Of a stretch of 64,000 bases of DNA, positions 46,501 to 56,277 are shown in pieces. How positions within the stretch are numbered: position 1 is the stretch's first letter; each line of letters starts with the position of its first letter. The position numbers were made by a program, and so were the translations under genes. Origin of the DNA: Aradus depressus (Eukaryota; Arthropoda; Insecta; Hemiptera; Aradidae); the NCBI GenBank assembly GCA_963662175.1, contig OY759218.1, positions 8,734,001 through 8,798,000 of the forward strand, given 5' to 3'. The notes under the pieces are model-generated. The model was not told where the DNA came from. It searched no databases and saw nothing but the letters and a program-made list of their open reading frames with translations.

Positions 46501-49500
46501 GCTCTGTTAGTAGGCGATATGACCTCGAAGTTAAAAGCCTGAGTATGAGTCTCAATAACTAACTTAAAAATAACTCAAGATATTTTATTTTATATAATTT
46601 TCCCGATCAGTTTTCCAGGAAAACATTTCTGTTTTTTTCCGATTTTGTCCACATTGTACATTTTCAGTCCATTTCATTTGTTCTCTTAACCTACCAATAT
46701 ACCTAAAAAAGATTATACATTTCTCGTAGAGTACTAAGAATTAGAACAAGAAATTAGTAAATGTTCAAATTTACTTTCATTTTTAACATCAAATATTTTT
46801 TCTGACAAAAACATGTATTGAAATGAATCTAGTGACAGGAGTCGAATATTTTCCCACCCAAAATCGCCCTTCCTTGTCGATATTTAGAAAAATTTAATAT
46901 TTAGAAACAATTATTGTACCTTGTCAGTAAGTGGAGCTGGTGTTGGAGTTGGAGGTGATGTGAGATTGGAGGACTTAAGCCCGGCCACAGAGGATTTCAT
47001 CCATACCGGCACTCCATCCGACTCTATATACGGAGCTTGAGATTCTATATTAAGTTTTTTCAACGATTCCTTTTCAGCACGATGATCAGCCAATAGCTCA
47101 TCGAAAGCTTTACTCCTTCCCCGAACAGCTCTTCGCAATGTCATGGAATGGGATTTACAAGTCAACGAACGTGTGCAGGGTTTCGTATTCTCTTTGCCTA
47201 TGACTCCGCAGTGGACATCAGGGTTATAAGTTCTGTCCCGTACATGATTATTTTTCTTGTCAGTTGCTCTTTTCTTCTTGTGTTCGGTTGACTCGGTCCC
47301 TATACTTGAGGATAGAGGTGACAGTTGAACCACCGGTTGCATATTCAACACCTCATCTTCCTGTAAAACATGTTTGAGAACAAATTAATTAAAAAATGCA
47401 TTACGTACAGATACATGCGAATATTATATCATAAGTTTCCAAATTATTATTATTTTTTCTTCGCATGTCAGAGTTGGCCACCCATCAATAAAATTTTTAG
47501 TCAGTTCCTTCAGTAGAAGATTCTGTAGCTGAGCTGTCCCATCCACTGTTATTATTATTGTTTTATTTATGAATTATTTTTCCAATATTTTTCTTCATGA
47601 ATATTTAATATCTTTTCTTGGTAATTTCATAATGATTAGATTAATGCAATCCAGAATATTAAAAATTCCATTTATTTCATTATAAAAAGATGTGAACACG
47701 AAAATCTATAGTACTTTTGCTTAGTATCGCTTTTGTTATTGCATTATTTTATTTAAGTAATTTTATAAACAAGTATTTTATTTTCAATGTATGTATTATT
47801 TTGTAAAATGAATATATATTTTTTATACATATCTGTTTGTACAAAAAAAAAAAAGTTCATCCATTATCATCATAAATTGAAATTTCAATCAATTATTTAG
47901 TTTCCGAATACATTTTTTGCGTTCTGTGTTGATATAGTGGAAATACTAATGAATAAAATAAAATAAAACTTTTTTGAACACTTATATTGTCTAATTCCAC
48001 AAACATATACTTAAATGTGTTTCGGCTTACGCCATCGTCAGCACAATGTTCAACAATAATTCAGATATTTGCCAGGCATACATATTTATATTAACCTAAA
48101 AGTACCTGAGGTGAAAGGGTCCCCTCCTCTGGTAAAACCAGGGGGGTGGAAGTCTATATTCTAACTGTAATAGCTAACTGTGCACTTATTTGAAAACCAA
48201 GAAAATACAATTAAAATAGAACTAAAAACTAACATTACAAGAAAACAATATAACAAATGTACAATATGGATTCCCCCAAAAAATCATAAACCAAGTAGAA
48301 AAGAAAGTCCTCCAAAAAATCAGACGAAACAATTTAACAAAATTAGAGCCCATACTGTAACAAAGAGGGAGTTTGGGTTAGTTTACCTTATTACGGGCAT
48401 ATTTCTGAACAAATTAGCAACACGATCAAGAAAGAGGGTTTCAAAGTAGGGTTTAAAACCATCAATACAATCAATCAACATTTAAACAAGACGAAGGACA
48501 AAATAAAAATAGAGGACCGGAGTGGTGTTTACCAACTCAAATGTGAAACGTACAGTTGGGTATACACAGGGCAATCGGGACGCAAATTCAGAGAACGAAT
48601 AAAAGAGCACATAACTGATATAGTAAGGAAAGGGGAAAATCGACATTTGCGAAACATATAAATGATATGGGTCACTCATTCAACGAAACAACTGGCATAA
48701 AATACCTCCACTTATGTGAAAAAGGTAGACCATTAGATTCTCTAGAACAGCTAGAAATTAATAGGACTCGAAAAAATGGGAATCGTTTAAACGACCAGAC
48801 ACACTTCAAATTTTCTCCTTTGCTAATCCCTTTCAGATAACAAATATCCATGACAACATTTATCTAGGTTAAATAACTTCCTACATAGCTAAATATTGTA
48901 CATGTGTTATATTGTTTTTCGGCCATCCCAAACAGTTGTGGACAGAAGCAAAAACCAAAACTAATGGTTACGGCAATTGGCTTATGAAACACTTTAAAAA
49001 ATGGTTAGTAGTGGGGGGGTAGTTAGAAGAATATAGGGATACCTTGGAGGTGAATTTGGTGGGGGTCTGAGTGTCAGTTACAGGAATACTGCTGAAATGA
49101 ACCAACTGAGAATCAGTGCCGGCCGACGGACCATCTGTAATACACTTCCCGCTTTCTGCTTCTCCACTATTACTCTAAAAACAAATAATAACATATATAT
49201 GTACATTGATACTAAAACTGTCTAAGTGTCTCATCTAATGCGCACTGAGTGGTGGGTGACCTTATTCAGTATAGTCTTGTTTAGACCAACCATTTTAGAA
49301 CGAAGTCAAATAATTTACATTTCCTGAGAGAAAATCCACAGAAACAGAAAACTTAATCATAATTTTCATAAATAACTAAGATATCAGCGCTAATACATGC
49401 AATACATTTAAATAGGACCAACCTCGTTTGAAATCTTCTTAGAATCTAAAGTTTTATTTTCATTCCATTTGGTATTATTAATACCATTTTTCAAAACTTG

Positions 49501-52500
49501 TTTATTAGCATTACTAGAAATGTTACCAGGAGAATTCTCTTTCGAAAAGACACTTTTATCAACGTTTTTGTGAAGTTTTTTGATTTTAACTTGCATATGT
49601 TTTTCTTTAGAAGAATTTTCTGTGTTGACGGGGTGTAACGGTTCCTTCTCTTTGATGGTACTCAAACCAACAATATGATTTCTAATCTGAACATGATTCG
49701 AATCGTTTTGTTCTATCTTTTCATGTGATTTTTCCTTGGATTTACGAGATTTCTTTCTTTTCTGTAGAGAAGATTTCAGTTTACTAGACAATGATGGATC
49801 AGGTGACTTTTTGATTTCATGCCTCATACCTGAAAAATACAAATTAAATATATTTCTTAAACTAAATGTTTATTATATATATTAAAATCAAAATTATACA
49901 TGGATATTGTGAGAAAGGAGTATTTTATTTCTTAAGTTTTTGTGCTATACGTTATAAAATAGAGGTTTTTTTAGGCCTTTCATTTCAAAAGCTCCATTGA
50001 AAAAGTTATGTTTAGAACTTTTATTATAAAAAATTATTGAGTAAATTAAATTGGAGGTATAATAAACACGAACAAGTTGTTTATTATTTGGTAACGGTTT
50101 GTCACAGATTTTTGAATCTGATACAATGTTTAAACTTTGCATCAGAATATCAGTTCAAGCGAAATATAAAGTAGGTTTTATATTAACTTTTTTTGTTAAT
50201 CATATAGCATATAAAAGCCTGAATGAAAAAAAAAAGCTAAATGTTTAATAAAGGTATAATAATATTTATTTAGTAATATAAGAATTTTTAGTTGAAAATA
50301 TAAATGGAACGATACAGAACTAAAATACATACTTATATGTTCATTAAGTGCTGCTAATTTATATTTGTTGCCACAATAATGGCAAACTGCCAGTTGAAAT
50401 ATTTCAGTCTTCGGACAAACTCCAAATATCCCCATATCTGAAAAACAAAATAGATAATCTTCAGATAACCAGATAAAACATACCGAAATCCTTAATCCCA
50501 AACAGTTATAAGAATTAAGAAATGTACTTAATTAAAAAAAAAAAATCTTTTTCGAAATGTAATAATATAATACCAACAGAATATTCCCCCACTTCATAAT
50601 TGTACTGTTTATTCTTATTAATATGAATGAAGATTTAATTTTCTTTCAAACAAATGAATTTCATGAGTGTACACAGGAAACATTTAATACTGAAACTAGC
50701 CAGATGTTTAATATGTGCAAAAATCACACCTAACCACCACTGTAAAAAAACTAATTAAACGTTAAAAAATGAAAATTAAATAAAAAAAAGTTACCTGTCC
50801 TCTTAAGTTTTATACAGGAAACATGATCTGCTACGTCAATATTTTTTCTAATATCTTCATGATCTGAAAAATCATTATTATAAGATACAGCCCTCCAAGT
50901 CCAGAATTACATTTTATTTATAAAATATTCTCATGCTATTATTAATGTAAAAACAAAAGAACGAAATCTCGATATCATGAAAACGCATCACAGAAGTCAA
51001 AACAAAATATATTTTTGTTTAATTTAAACAATTAATTGAATAGACTGTCCCTGGTAATGAGGATAATGGTAGTATATTTATGTATATATGTGTAAAATAA
51101 ATAATATTTCTTTAAAACCGATTATACTCATCGTATCCATAAAAACAATTAGTAGTTAGTAGTAGATATTCTTTAAATTACTTCAAGTTCATACTTTTGA
51201 TATGAGGAGGAAGGTGAAAAATTCCCGGGACTGTATATAATAGGAGGTTTAATTTATCTTTATCTTATCTCTTCTCAGAGGCCAGATCACATATCAGATA
51301 TTCGTTTAAGACCTATTTCCCTACTCTAGATGAATAAACCTGGGTTGGCAAAATTTAAGTCCACCAGAGCCACGAAAGAGCGCTCTGGTAGTAGGTGATA
51401 TGACGTAGTTGAAGCCTGGGCATGTCACAATAACTAACAAACAGGCTCGGCACCGACGTTTAACATCCTCTCTCAAGGATGACATGCTCATGATTTTTAC
51501 CTAAGAGATAAAAACATTTACTTTCACGCCATTGAAAAAAAAAACCAAAAGTTGATATTTGTGAGCATTTGACGAGTGGAGCTACATCAGTCTTGCCTCC
51601 AATACAGAATGATCGGTAGAAGAGACAGACTCTTTACAAAAGTTGAGGCAAGTCTAGGTGCAGAGTAGAAACTTTAACTCATTTAAGAAAGAAGTTTCAC
51701 TTATTGTACTTCTACTTCACCAGCTAAACCAAGCGTAGAAGTCAGAAAATTATATATTATAGGTCAAAATGCTCAGTATTCACTGCAAGTTCATGTTTTT
51801 CGATCCCCTCGCTGAACCAAAAGATTTTTTTTAAAAATTATGTGAGTGTGTCTATGAACACGGTAATTCCCGACAGAATTTATGTATAGACACGAAATGT
51901 TTTATCTGGATCCATCTCATTATTTGCACGATTACAATTCTAAGGTATAGAAAAGTTGAAATGTAAGTATGATATTTTTTTTTTGTTTAGCGTAGGTTTA
52001 TTTATAAAATATCATCATCATAGACGCTACAGCCCATCAAGAGCCTTTGCCTCTCATTTGGAAATTCCTCCACGCAGTTCTGCGGGTTCTATCGGCCAGT
52101 CTCCAGCAGCCACCGCACCAAACCGTCTTGCGTCTCTGTTCACGGTCTCCAGTCATCTTTTTCTGGGACGACCCACTCCTCCCCCCGGTGTCACATTCAG
52201 GAGTTTGCCCGGAATAAAATTCTCGTCCACTCGTCTTACGTGTCCCAACGGAGTCTGGCAACTCTAATCCTGTGTCATAACTTTGGCTCGGTATAGAGCG
52301 CGTACAACTCCCGGATGTATTGGATGCGTCGCGGAGTATTCTCCTCTCGTAGGTATGAAGACAATTTTATATATTTCATTCGTAATTTATTCAGAGGAGA
52401 TTTTATCATGGAATTACAAGCAACATGGTCTAGAGCTCCCAAAGCACACACAAGGGAATGAACGAAAAGTCTTAAAACTAATGTACCTACGCTAACCTTT

Positions 52501-54523
52501 TCGCATAACTAATGTTAGCAAAAAACACAAAGGAAACGCCTTAGCGCCTAGAACTATCTAAAAAAGTAAATAACAAAAGTCTACCCCAAGATAAGATAAT
52601 TATTAACTTAAAACAAATAAATTTTTATTTATTTTTTAAATTGCTGTAGTAACAATTCAATAATAGAAAACTGTGTAGGAAAAAACCGTTCAAGTACTGA
52701 ATGCCGGGCACTTAGAATGAAGGATTCGTAGTCAACTTCTTGTAATGCAGCTAGGAAACTGGTCTTATAGCCGCTATTGTGGGCAGGACAACGTCCGGCA
52801 CCATAGCTAGTACCGTGCTGAGCAACGGCCAGCACTACAGCCAGTATGTGCTGGACATCAACGGCATATTACCTAGTATGGACAGGGCTACGACCAGCAT
52901 CTAAGCTAGTATGTGCTAGGCGACGGCCGGTACCTCAGCTAGTTTGTGCTGGGCAACAGCCGGCACCTCAGCTAGTATATGTGAAGAATTTTTAGGCTGA
53001 AAACAGGACAACAAAAAAATCGTAGTAGAAGCGTTATGAAATCTCGCTAAAAAAAAGCTTTCGAGTAGTAAAACTTGTAAATTTCATAGAATCATTAAAC
53101 AAGCTCCTTGTGTAGGACAGACGAGCCATGTAGTAAGAGGTTGGTTTTTCAATTAATCACTCAATAAGGGATTGAATGCAAATTTACATGAAGCGCATAA
53201 TATGTGTAAATTGTAATGTTTTTAGCTCCAAAAGCCAAATTAGGAAGGACGGGGGATGAAATGACTCATATTTTTCATCAGTAGCACCGCTATGGAAACC
53301 CTAAGCCATTCAATATAGAAAAATAGTTGATTTTAATTACCTATTTGATTAGGTATACAAGATGATGAGTTCGGGCTATTTTCAAACTTCTTGATTCTAA
53401 TGCCATTATCATTTTTACCTAGAAAGAGACAAAAAAAGTTCATTATTTAAAATATACGAAACCTAATTAACAGAAAAACACACTACAGAAAGAAAAAACT
53501 ATCTTAACATATGATCCAACATAATTTGACAAGAAATAAAAATTAAGTTTGATTTTATGAATTCACTAACTACATTCAGTTTCCCCCATCCAAGTAGTTA
53601 ATTTAAAACAAAAATTGGGAAAAGTTCTTGAAAAATATTCTCTTGAATGACTTTTCCGTTCCACCCTGTGTTTACTAAATTTCATCTAAATATATCAGTA
53701 GAAAAGATTTAGCTTTAGTGTCCAAAGAAAAACAGGCAGAAGAAAAAAAAATGAGTAATCCGACTTTGTAAAGAAAATAAACTTTAGAAATAATAAACGT
53801 TGGCGCACATTGCAGGGCCATTTTTTTTTCTCATAATTTAAACTACACCATTTAAATGTCTTTAAAAATTAAAGTCACCATTTAAACCCAGCTGTTATTG
53901 ATTACGAATACAATTTCTGATACTACCTCCTTGGAACACCCTAATATCTTCCAACACAACCATATTCGCTACACTGTGTAGAAGATGCATGTAGTAAACA
54001 ATTTTTAAAATGTTACCAATTCTAAAAGTTTTTTATCAACGAATTTAATTAAAATAATGCTTGAGGGTAACACTAAAATCAGGAACTAAAAATTGTATAG
54101 AAAACTAGGAATGAAGAGAACACAAATTATACTGCAAAGGCCTAATCCCCTAATCATCTGAGAACGGCTATTTGGCTCCTTCGCTCATCAAAAACTAGAA
54201 ATATACGTTAAAAAAAAGGGCCACCCTTCCGATTTTTTCTTAAAATATTAAGATAACCATTAATAAATAAAGCCAGCTAAACTAAAACAGAAGTGAAGTG
54301 TGCAATGACAAAGAAATGAATAATTCAGTGCTATTTTCGCAAAGAAAACAACATAACAAAGCCATGCAGAGGAAAATGGAAATAAAAACAAAACTGGATG
54401 GAAAAAAATACAAAATTTACGATAAATTGAAAATGTCATACCTTGGGACTTCCTTAAAAGTTTCACTAGAACCGACCATGGCTGTCCTTTTAGCTTCTTT
54501 ATGTCAATTATATTATTTGACAT
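40393..54523 (-). CDS. Atxn7: Ataxin-7 homologue (SAGA deubiquitinase module), 11-exon model
   Basis: A nuclear subunit that anchors the histone H2B deubiquitinase module to the SAGA coactivator. The model joins 54442-54523, 53341-53418, 50795-50863, 50333-50437, 49423-49829, 49043-49174, 46920-47360, 45528-45950, 43824-44397, 41914-42044 and 40393-40500, all GT/AG, giving 2550 nt and about 849 residues (human ataxin-7 is 892). Every junction preserves phase. Exon 1 encodes GQPWSVLV, matching the ataxin-7 GQSWNLWV region. Residues 78-115 form the N-terminal C2H2 finger (C95, C98, H110, H115). Residues 342-362 form the SCA7 motif (Cys-x10-Cys-x5-Cys-x2-His), followed by the conserved RRAVRGRSKAFDELLADH. 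The start ATG at 54521-54523 has A at -3. There is no polyglutamine tract. The identity is firm; the first and last exons are less so. Confidence 0.9.
40627..40891 (+). mobile_element. LTR-like segment in the last Atxn7 intron
   Basis: Starts TGTAACGAATCCCC and ends CACCTTACA, so it has TGTAA/TTACA ends. It contains a TATA box (GGGTATATATATAG, about 40730), an initiator-like TCACTT and a CTAATAAATATG polyadenylation signal (about 40806), the order expected in an LTR. GC-rich sequence continues to about 41260, perhaps internal retrotransposon sequence. No gag or pol is seen, and no primer-binding site was recognised. Confidence 0.45.
41914..42044 (-). CDS. Atxn7: Atxn7 exon 10
   Basis: 131 nt between the acceptor TACATTTCAG and the donor CAACAG|GTAATA, phase 1 to 0. 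It encodes a Val/Pro/Gln-rich segment (GPLPVTVQQVPVIQQ). Too short to appear as a long open frame. Confidence 0.8.
43824..44397 (-). CDS. Atxn7: Atxn7 exon 9
   Basis: 574 nt, phase 0 to 1, acceptor ATATTTTTAG, donor TTGG|GTCAGT. It starts AEGVQKYRLGYRMFGGLLYC. The remainder is a polar, Ser/Asn/Gln-rich region. Confidence 0.85.
44567..44915 (+). repeat. Modular repeat family copy with one end (in Atxn7 intron 8)
   Basis: Begins TTTACTTCCCCAGCTAAACG, then the TATAGGGGAAGTTATGTAAT and CATCGGACAAAGGGAAGAGG modules. It ends at the 145-bp satellite. Confidence 0.75.
44915..45416 (+). repeat. 145-bp satellite array in Atxn7 intron 8
   Basis: About 3.4 head-to-tail units start at CTCAAACCTACACATATTCT (44921, 45068, 45213, 45358), with periods of 147, 145 and 145 bp. 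The copies are highly similar, implying recent amplification. Confidence 0.93.
45528..45950 (-). CDS. Atxn7: Atxn7 exon 8
   Basis: 423 nt, phase 0 to 0, acceptor CTTTTTTCAG, donor ATACG|GTGAGA. It encodes a basic segment, then a Pro/Ala/Thr-rich low-complexity stretch (VTAPTAAPTPATASAT), then a basic end (RASKENATFRKSHRAAGHRL). Confidence 0.88.
46230..46563 (+). mobile_element. SINE family 1, full-length with target-site duplication (Atxn7 intron 7)
   Basis: The head GGGCGCCGGTAGC..., B-box GCGGGTTCGAAACAC, central domain GTCCTTCGGACGGGACG, and 3' end CAATAACTAAC are present. It is flanked by the 15-bp direct repeat TTAAAAATAACTCAA (46215-46229 and 46564-46578). This defines both ends of the family: about 334 bp, with no poly-A tail. 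Confidence 0.92.
46920..47360 (-). CDS. Atxn7: Atxn7 exon 7 (SCA7 domain)
   Basis: 441 nt, phase 0 to 0, acceptor TGTTTTACAG, donor GACAAG|GTACAA. It holds the SCA7 zinc-binding motif (NPDVHCGVI, PCTRSLTCKSH) and the following basic helix RRAVRGRSKAFDELLADH. In ataxin-7 this domain contacts nucleosomes. The exon ends in a Thr/Pro-rich stretch. Confidence 0.95.
47950..48842 (+). pseudogene. PLE relic: terminal repeat plus GIY-YIG endonuclease region (Atxn7 intron 6)
   Basis: The left part (47960-48060) is PLE terminal text with a hammerhead-like core on the minus strand. From about 48180 a broken coding region follows. In 48422-48660 the frame reads TIKKEGFKVGF and RSGVYQLKCETYSWVYTGQS followed by GRKFRERIKEH, the PLE C-terminal endonuclease with its GVY/VYTG GIY-YIG motif. 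The second Cys of its usual zinc pair is Tyr. A frame change near 48655 continues with INDMGHSFNETTGIKYLHLC to a stop at 48838-48840. The RT is absent. Confidence 0.82.
48020..48041 (-). ncRNA. Hammerhead-ribozyme-like core (PLE terminal repeat)
   Basis: Minus strand CTGACGA, TGGC-GTAA-GCC hairpin, GAAA. This is followed by CACATTTAAGTATATGTTTGTG, in which CACA/TGTG could form stem III. The next base does not fit the UH cleavage rule, so the copy may be inactive. Confidence 0.5.
49043..49174 (-). CDS. Atxn7: Atxn7 exon 6
   Basis: 132 nt, phase 0 to 0, acceptor TTTGTTTTTAG, donor CCAAG|GTATCC. It encodes a Ser/Thr/Pro-rich linker (FSSIPVTDTQTPTKFTSK). Confidence 0.82.
49423..49829 (-). CDS. 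Atxn7: Atxn7 exon 5
   Basis: 407 nt, phase 1 to 0, acceptor GTATTTTTCAG, donor ACGAG|GTTGGT (weak). It completes the zinc finger (SMRHEIKKS) and continues as a Lys-rich basic region, a probable nuclear localisation segment (KSSLQKRKKSRKSKEK). Confidence 0.9.
50333..50437 (-). CDS. Atxn7: Atxn7 exon 4 (C2H2 finger)
   Basis: 105 nt, acceptor TTGTTTTTCAG, donor ATATAA|GTATGT. It encodes DMGIFGVCPKTEIFQLAVCH then YCGNKYKLAALNEHI, matching the ataxin-7 DMPIFGxCPxxDDFYLVVCxxC segment. This finger binds the deubiquitinase module in the family. Confidence 0.93.
50795..50863 (-). CDS. Atxn7: Atxn7 exon 3
   Basis: 69 nt, phase 1 in and 1 out, acceptor TTTTTCAG, donor GGACAG|GTAACT. It encodes HEDIRKNIDVADHVSCIKLK. 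Recognised only from splice sites and phase. Confidence 0.75.
51318..51445 (+). repeat. SINE family 1, 3' part with internal deletion
   Basis: Contains CTAGATGAATAAACC, then GGCAAAATTTAAGTCCACCAGAGCC, ending CACAATAACTAAC. Confidence 0.65.
51709..51935 (+). repeat. Modular repeat family, one end
   Basis: Begins TACTTCTACTTCACCAGCTA and resembles the terminal segment at 44567. Diverged and truncated. Confidence 0.5.
52030..52310 (-). pseudogene. Non-LTR RT C-terminus fragment
   Basis: The minus strand reads GHVRRVDENFIPGKLLNVTP, then GVGRPRKR, a stop replacing the usual Trp, and LETVNRDARRFGAVAAGDW. This is the 'GHxxRxD..GRPRKRW.D.V..D' segment at the end of many non-LTR ORF2 proteins. Inactive fragment in Atxn7 intron 2. 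Confidence 0.72.
52785..52985 (+). repeat. Minisatellite, about 36-bp unit
   Basis: Roughly five to six units of CAGCTAGTATGTGCTGGGCA and ACGGCCGGCACCT, diverged. Same family as 36445-36540. Confidence 0.85.
53341..53418 (-). CDS. Atxn7: Atxn7 exon 2
   Basis: 78 nt, phase 1 to 1, acceptor GTCTCTTTCTAG, donor CAAATAG|GTAATT. Only this frame is open. It encodes GKNDNGIRIKKFENSPNSSS. Confidence 0.75.
   Translation of the reverse strand, partial: VKMIMALESRSLKIARTHHLVYLIK
54442..54523 (-). CDS. Atxn7: Atxn7 exon 1 (coding part)
   Basis: ATG at 54521-54523 (A at -3), 27 codons plus one base, donor CCCAAG|GTATGA. It includes LKGQPWSVLVKLLRKSQ, alignable with the conserved GQSWNLWVEASKL of ataxin-7. 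Upstream coding sequence cannot be excluded. Confidence 0.75.
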
Positions 54524-54666
54524 ATTTAAAACAACTAGAAAAGTTCGCAAATTTAGAAATAAAACTTGGAAAAAAAAATGTCAGCTGTAAAAAAACTCAG
54601 GCATATTACAACGAAAAATTACTATATAGTAATTTTAAATTAATAATGAGTGAACTATATAATTAA

Positions 54667-56070
54667 TTATTTTTACGGGAAGGAAAAAGATTCTCGACTG
54701 GCACCAAAGTGCTCATGACAGAGCCACACCATTACATCTGTTTGGCACAATCGATCGAAAGGGGTTGAGAGTTGTGGGCCTAAAGCATGTTCCTAAACCG
54801 GTTCTGATCACTGAACATGGCCCACAAATTTTCTCATCCTTACCTTGGCCCCTGTTGGATGGGGGGTAGTTTATCACACCAAAATGAACAAATTTCACTT
54901 TCCAGTACAATATAAAACGTTATCTAGATGTAATATTTTACGTTTCATCAACATAGTTCACATGTCCATAATCTGAAAATAAACCTTAAGCAACGGTTAG
55001 GTTAACATAATGTCATTTGCAATCCAGAAAATGTTATGGCTTTACATTATGTAGAAGTGCATATCTGGATTAAAGTGCCATGTTAAAGATTCCAGCGAGG
55101 GCCTGAAATCTCGGTACATTTCTCGGTGGAACTTTAAAACCAACTTGTGGACAAAGGAGTCCAGGCCCCCTCAAAATCAACATTTATTGACTTATCTCAC
55201 CCGAGAAATGTCTCTCCCCTTCCTGTCTTATTTTACTTCCCCAACTATACGAAATATTGTAATAATAATATAATTGTCTTGTACCTTACCACATCTAGAA
55301 ATTATTTTTAAGCTAGTCTTATATGAAATTTTGATTTCTTCAGTAATATCCGAAAAGGCTTAATCTTAATTAATTTAAAAATATAACTTTACGACATGCA
55401 ATTTTGAGGAAAGTGCACGTACATATATAAATGATTTATATTTTCGATTACTTTACTTGGATTTTCCATTAAAAAATATAATTAGAGATGCTAGCAAATT
55501 TTCAATAATCTAATCCAAATGTATTTTTTATTTCGTTGACAGCGAAGATGAATAGAATGGAGAACAAAATATTGGGTTTATTTTCTCTTAACCTACATTA
55601 TAATAGAATCAAAAAAATCATTGATAAAAAAATGATATTATTATCTTCATCGTGGCCACTCTTCTTTAGGCAAATAAAACAGAAGTTAAAAAACATAATA
55701 CCTTTTTTTTGTTTTCTATGCTCACTCAACTCAGACTTGTCTTGAAGATCTTTCTCATCCATATCATGCCATGACTTAAACCTATCTATTTGAAGTCACT
55801 CTCACCTAAAAATTCCCATAACTTATTATTCTATCTTTGATGTTTCTTCTTTAATTTCTTTGCTTTTTTAATTTCAGTTTTCATTCCTAATAATAAAAAT
55901 AATTTCTAATATATTGAAAATCTGTGGCCAGGTTGAGTTTATATGGAAACAGTGCCACTTGAATAATATTGTTCCCATAAAAATTCCAACTTATCGCCGC
56001 TTGCTTCCCTCATTCTAAAAATAGAATTTTAACAATAATTTCATATTGTCAATGTGCGTAAGTTTTGTAC
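54667..56070. other. Upstream intergenic region of Atxn7
   Basis: Should contain the Atxn7 promoter and 5' UTR; no TATA box is obvious. 55290-55600 is a partial copy of the 3660-5400 element. Confidence 0.4.
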
Positions 56071-56074
56071 ATTA

Positions 56075-56277
56075 CAGTTTAGGGGAAGTTATGTAATCGG
56101 TCAGAAATTCGATGAAGAATTTTCAGCGGAATTTCATGGTACTACATTTACCCACTCTGAATCCAAGAATGAAAAAGAAAAGTCGGTGAATCCTCAGCAG
56201 AAAATAACCAATTAAGTTTTCAGCCTCCCTCTAAATCCAATCGACCGTTATGGCTGAAAATCAATAATTGGTTACCA
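56075..56277 (+). repeat. Modular repeat family, left part (split by RT insertion)
   Basis: Contains AGGGGAAGTTATGTAATCGG, CAGAAATTCGATG and the GCTGAAAATCAATAATTGGT module. The same repeat resumes at 57485 after the inserted retrotransposon. Confidence 0.7.

Noticed and set aside
54298..54666. 122-residue plus-strand frame
   Set aside because: Lies antisense to Atxn7 exon 1 and its UTR; Lys/Asn-rich composition expected from AT-rich DNA.
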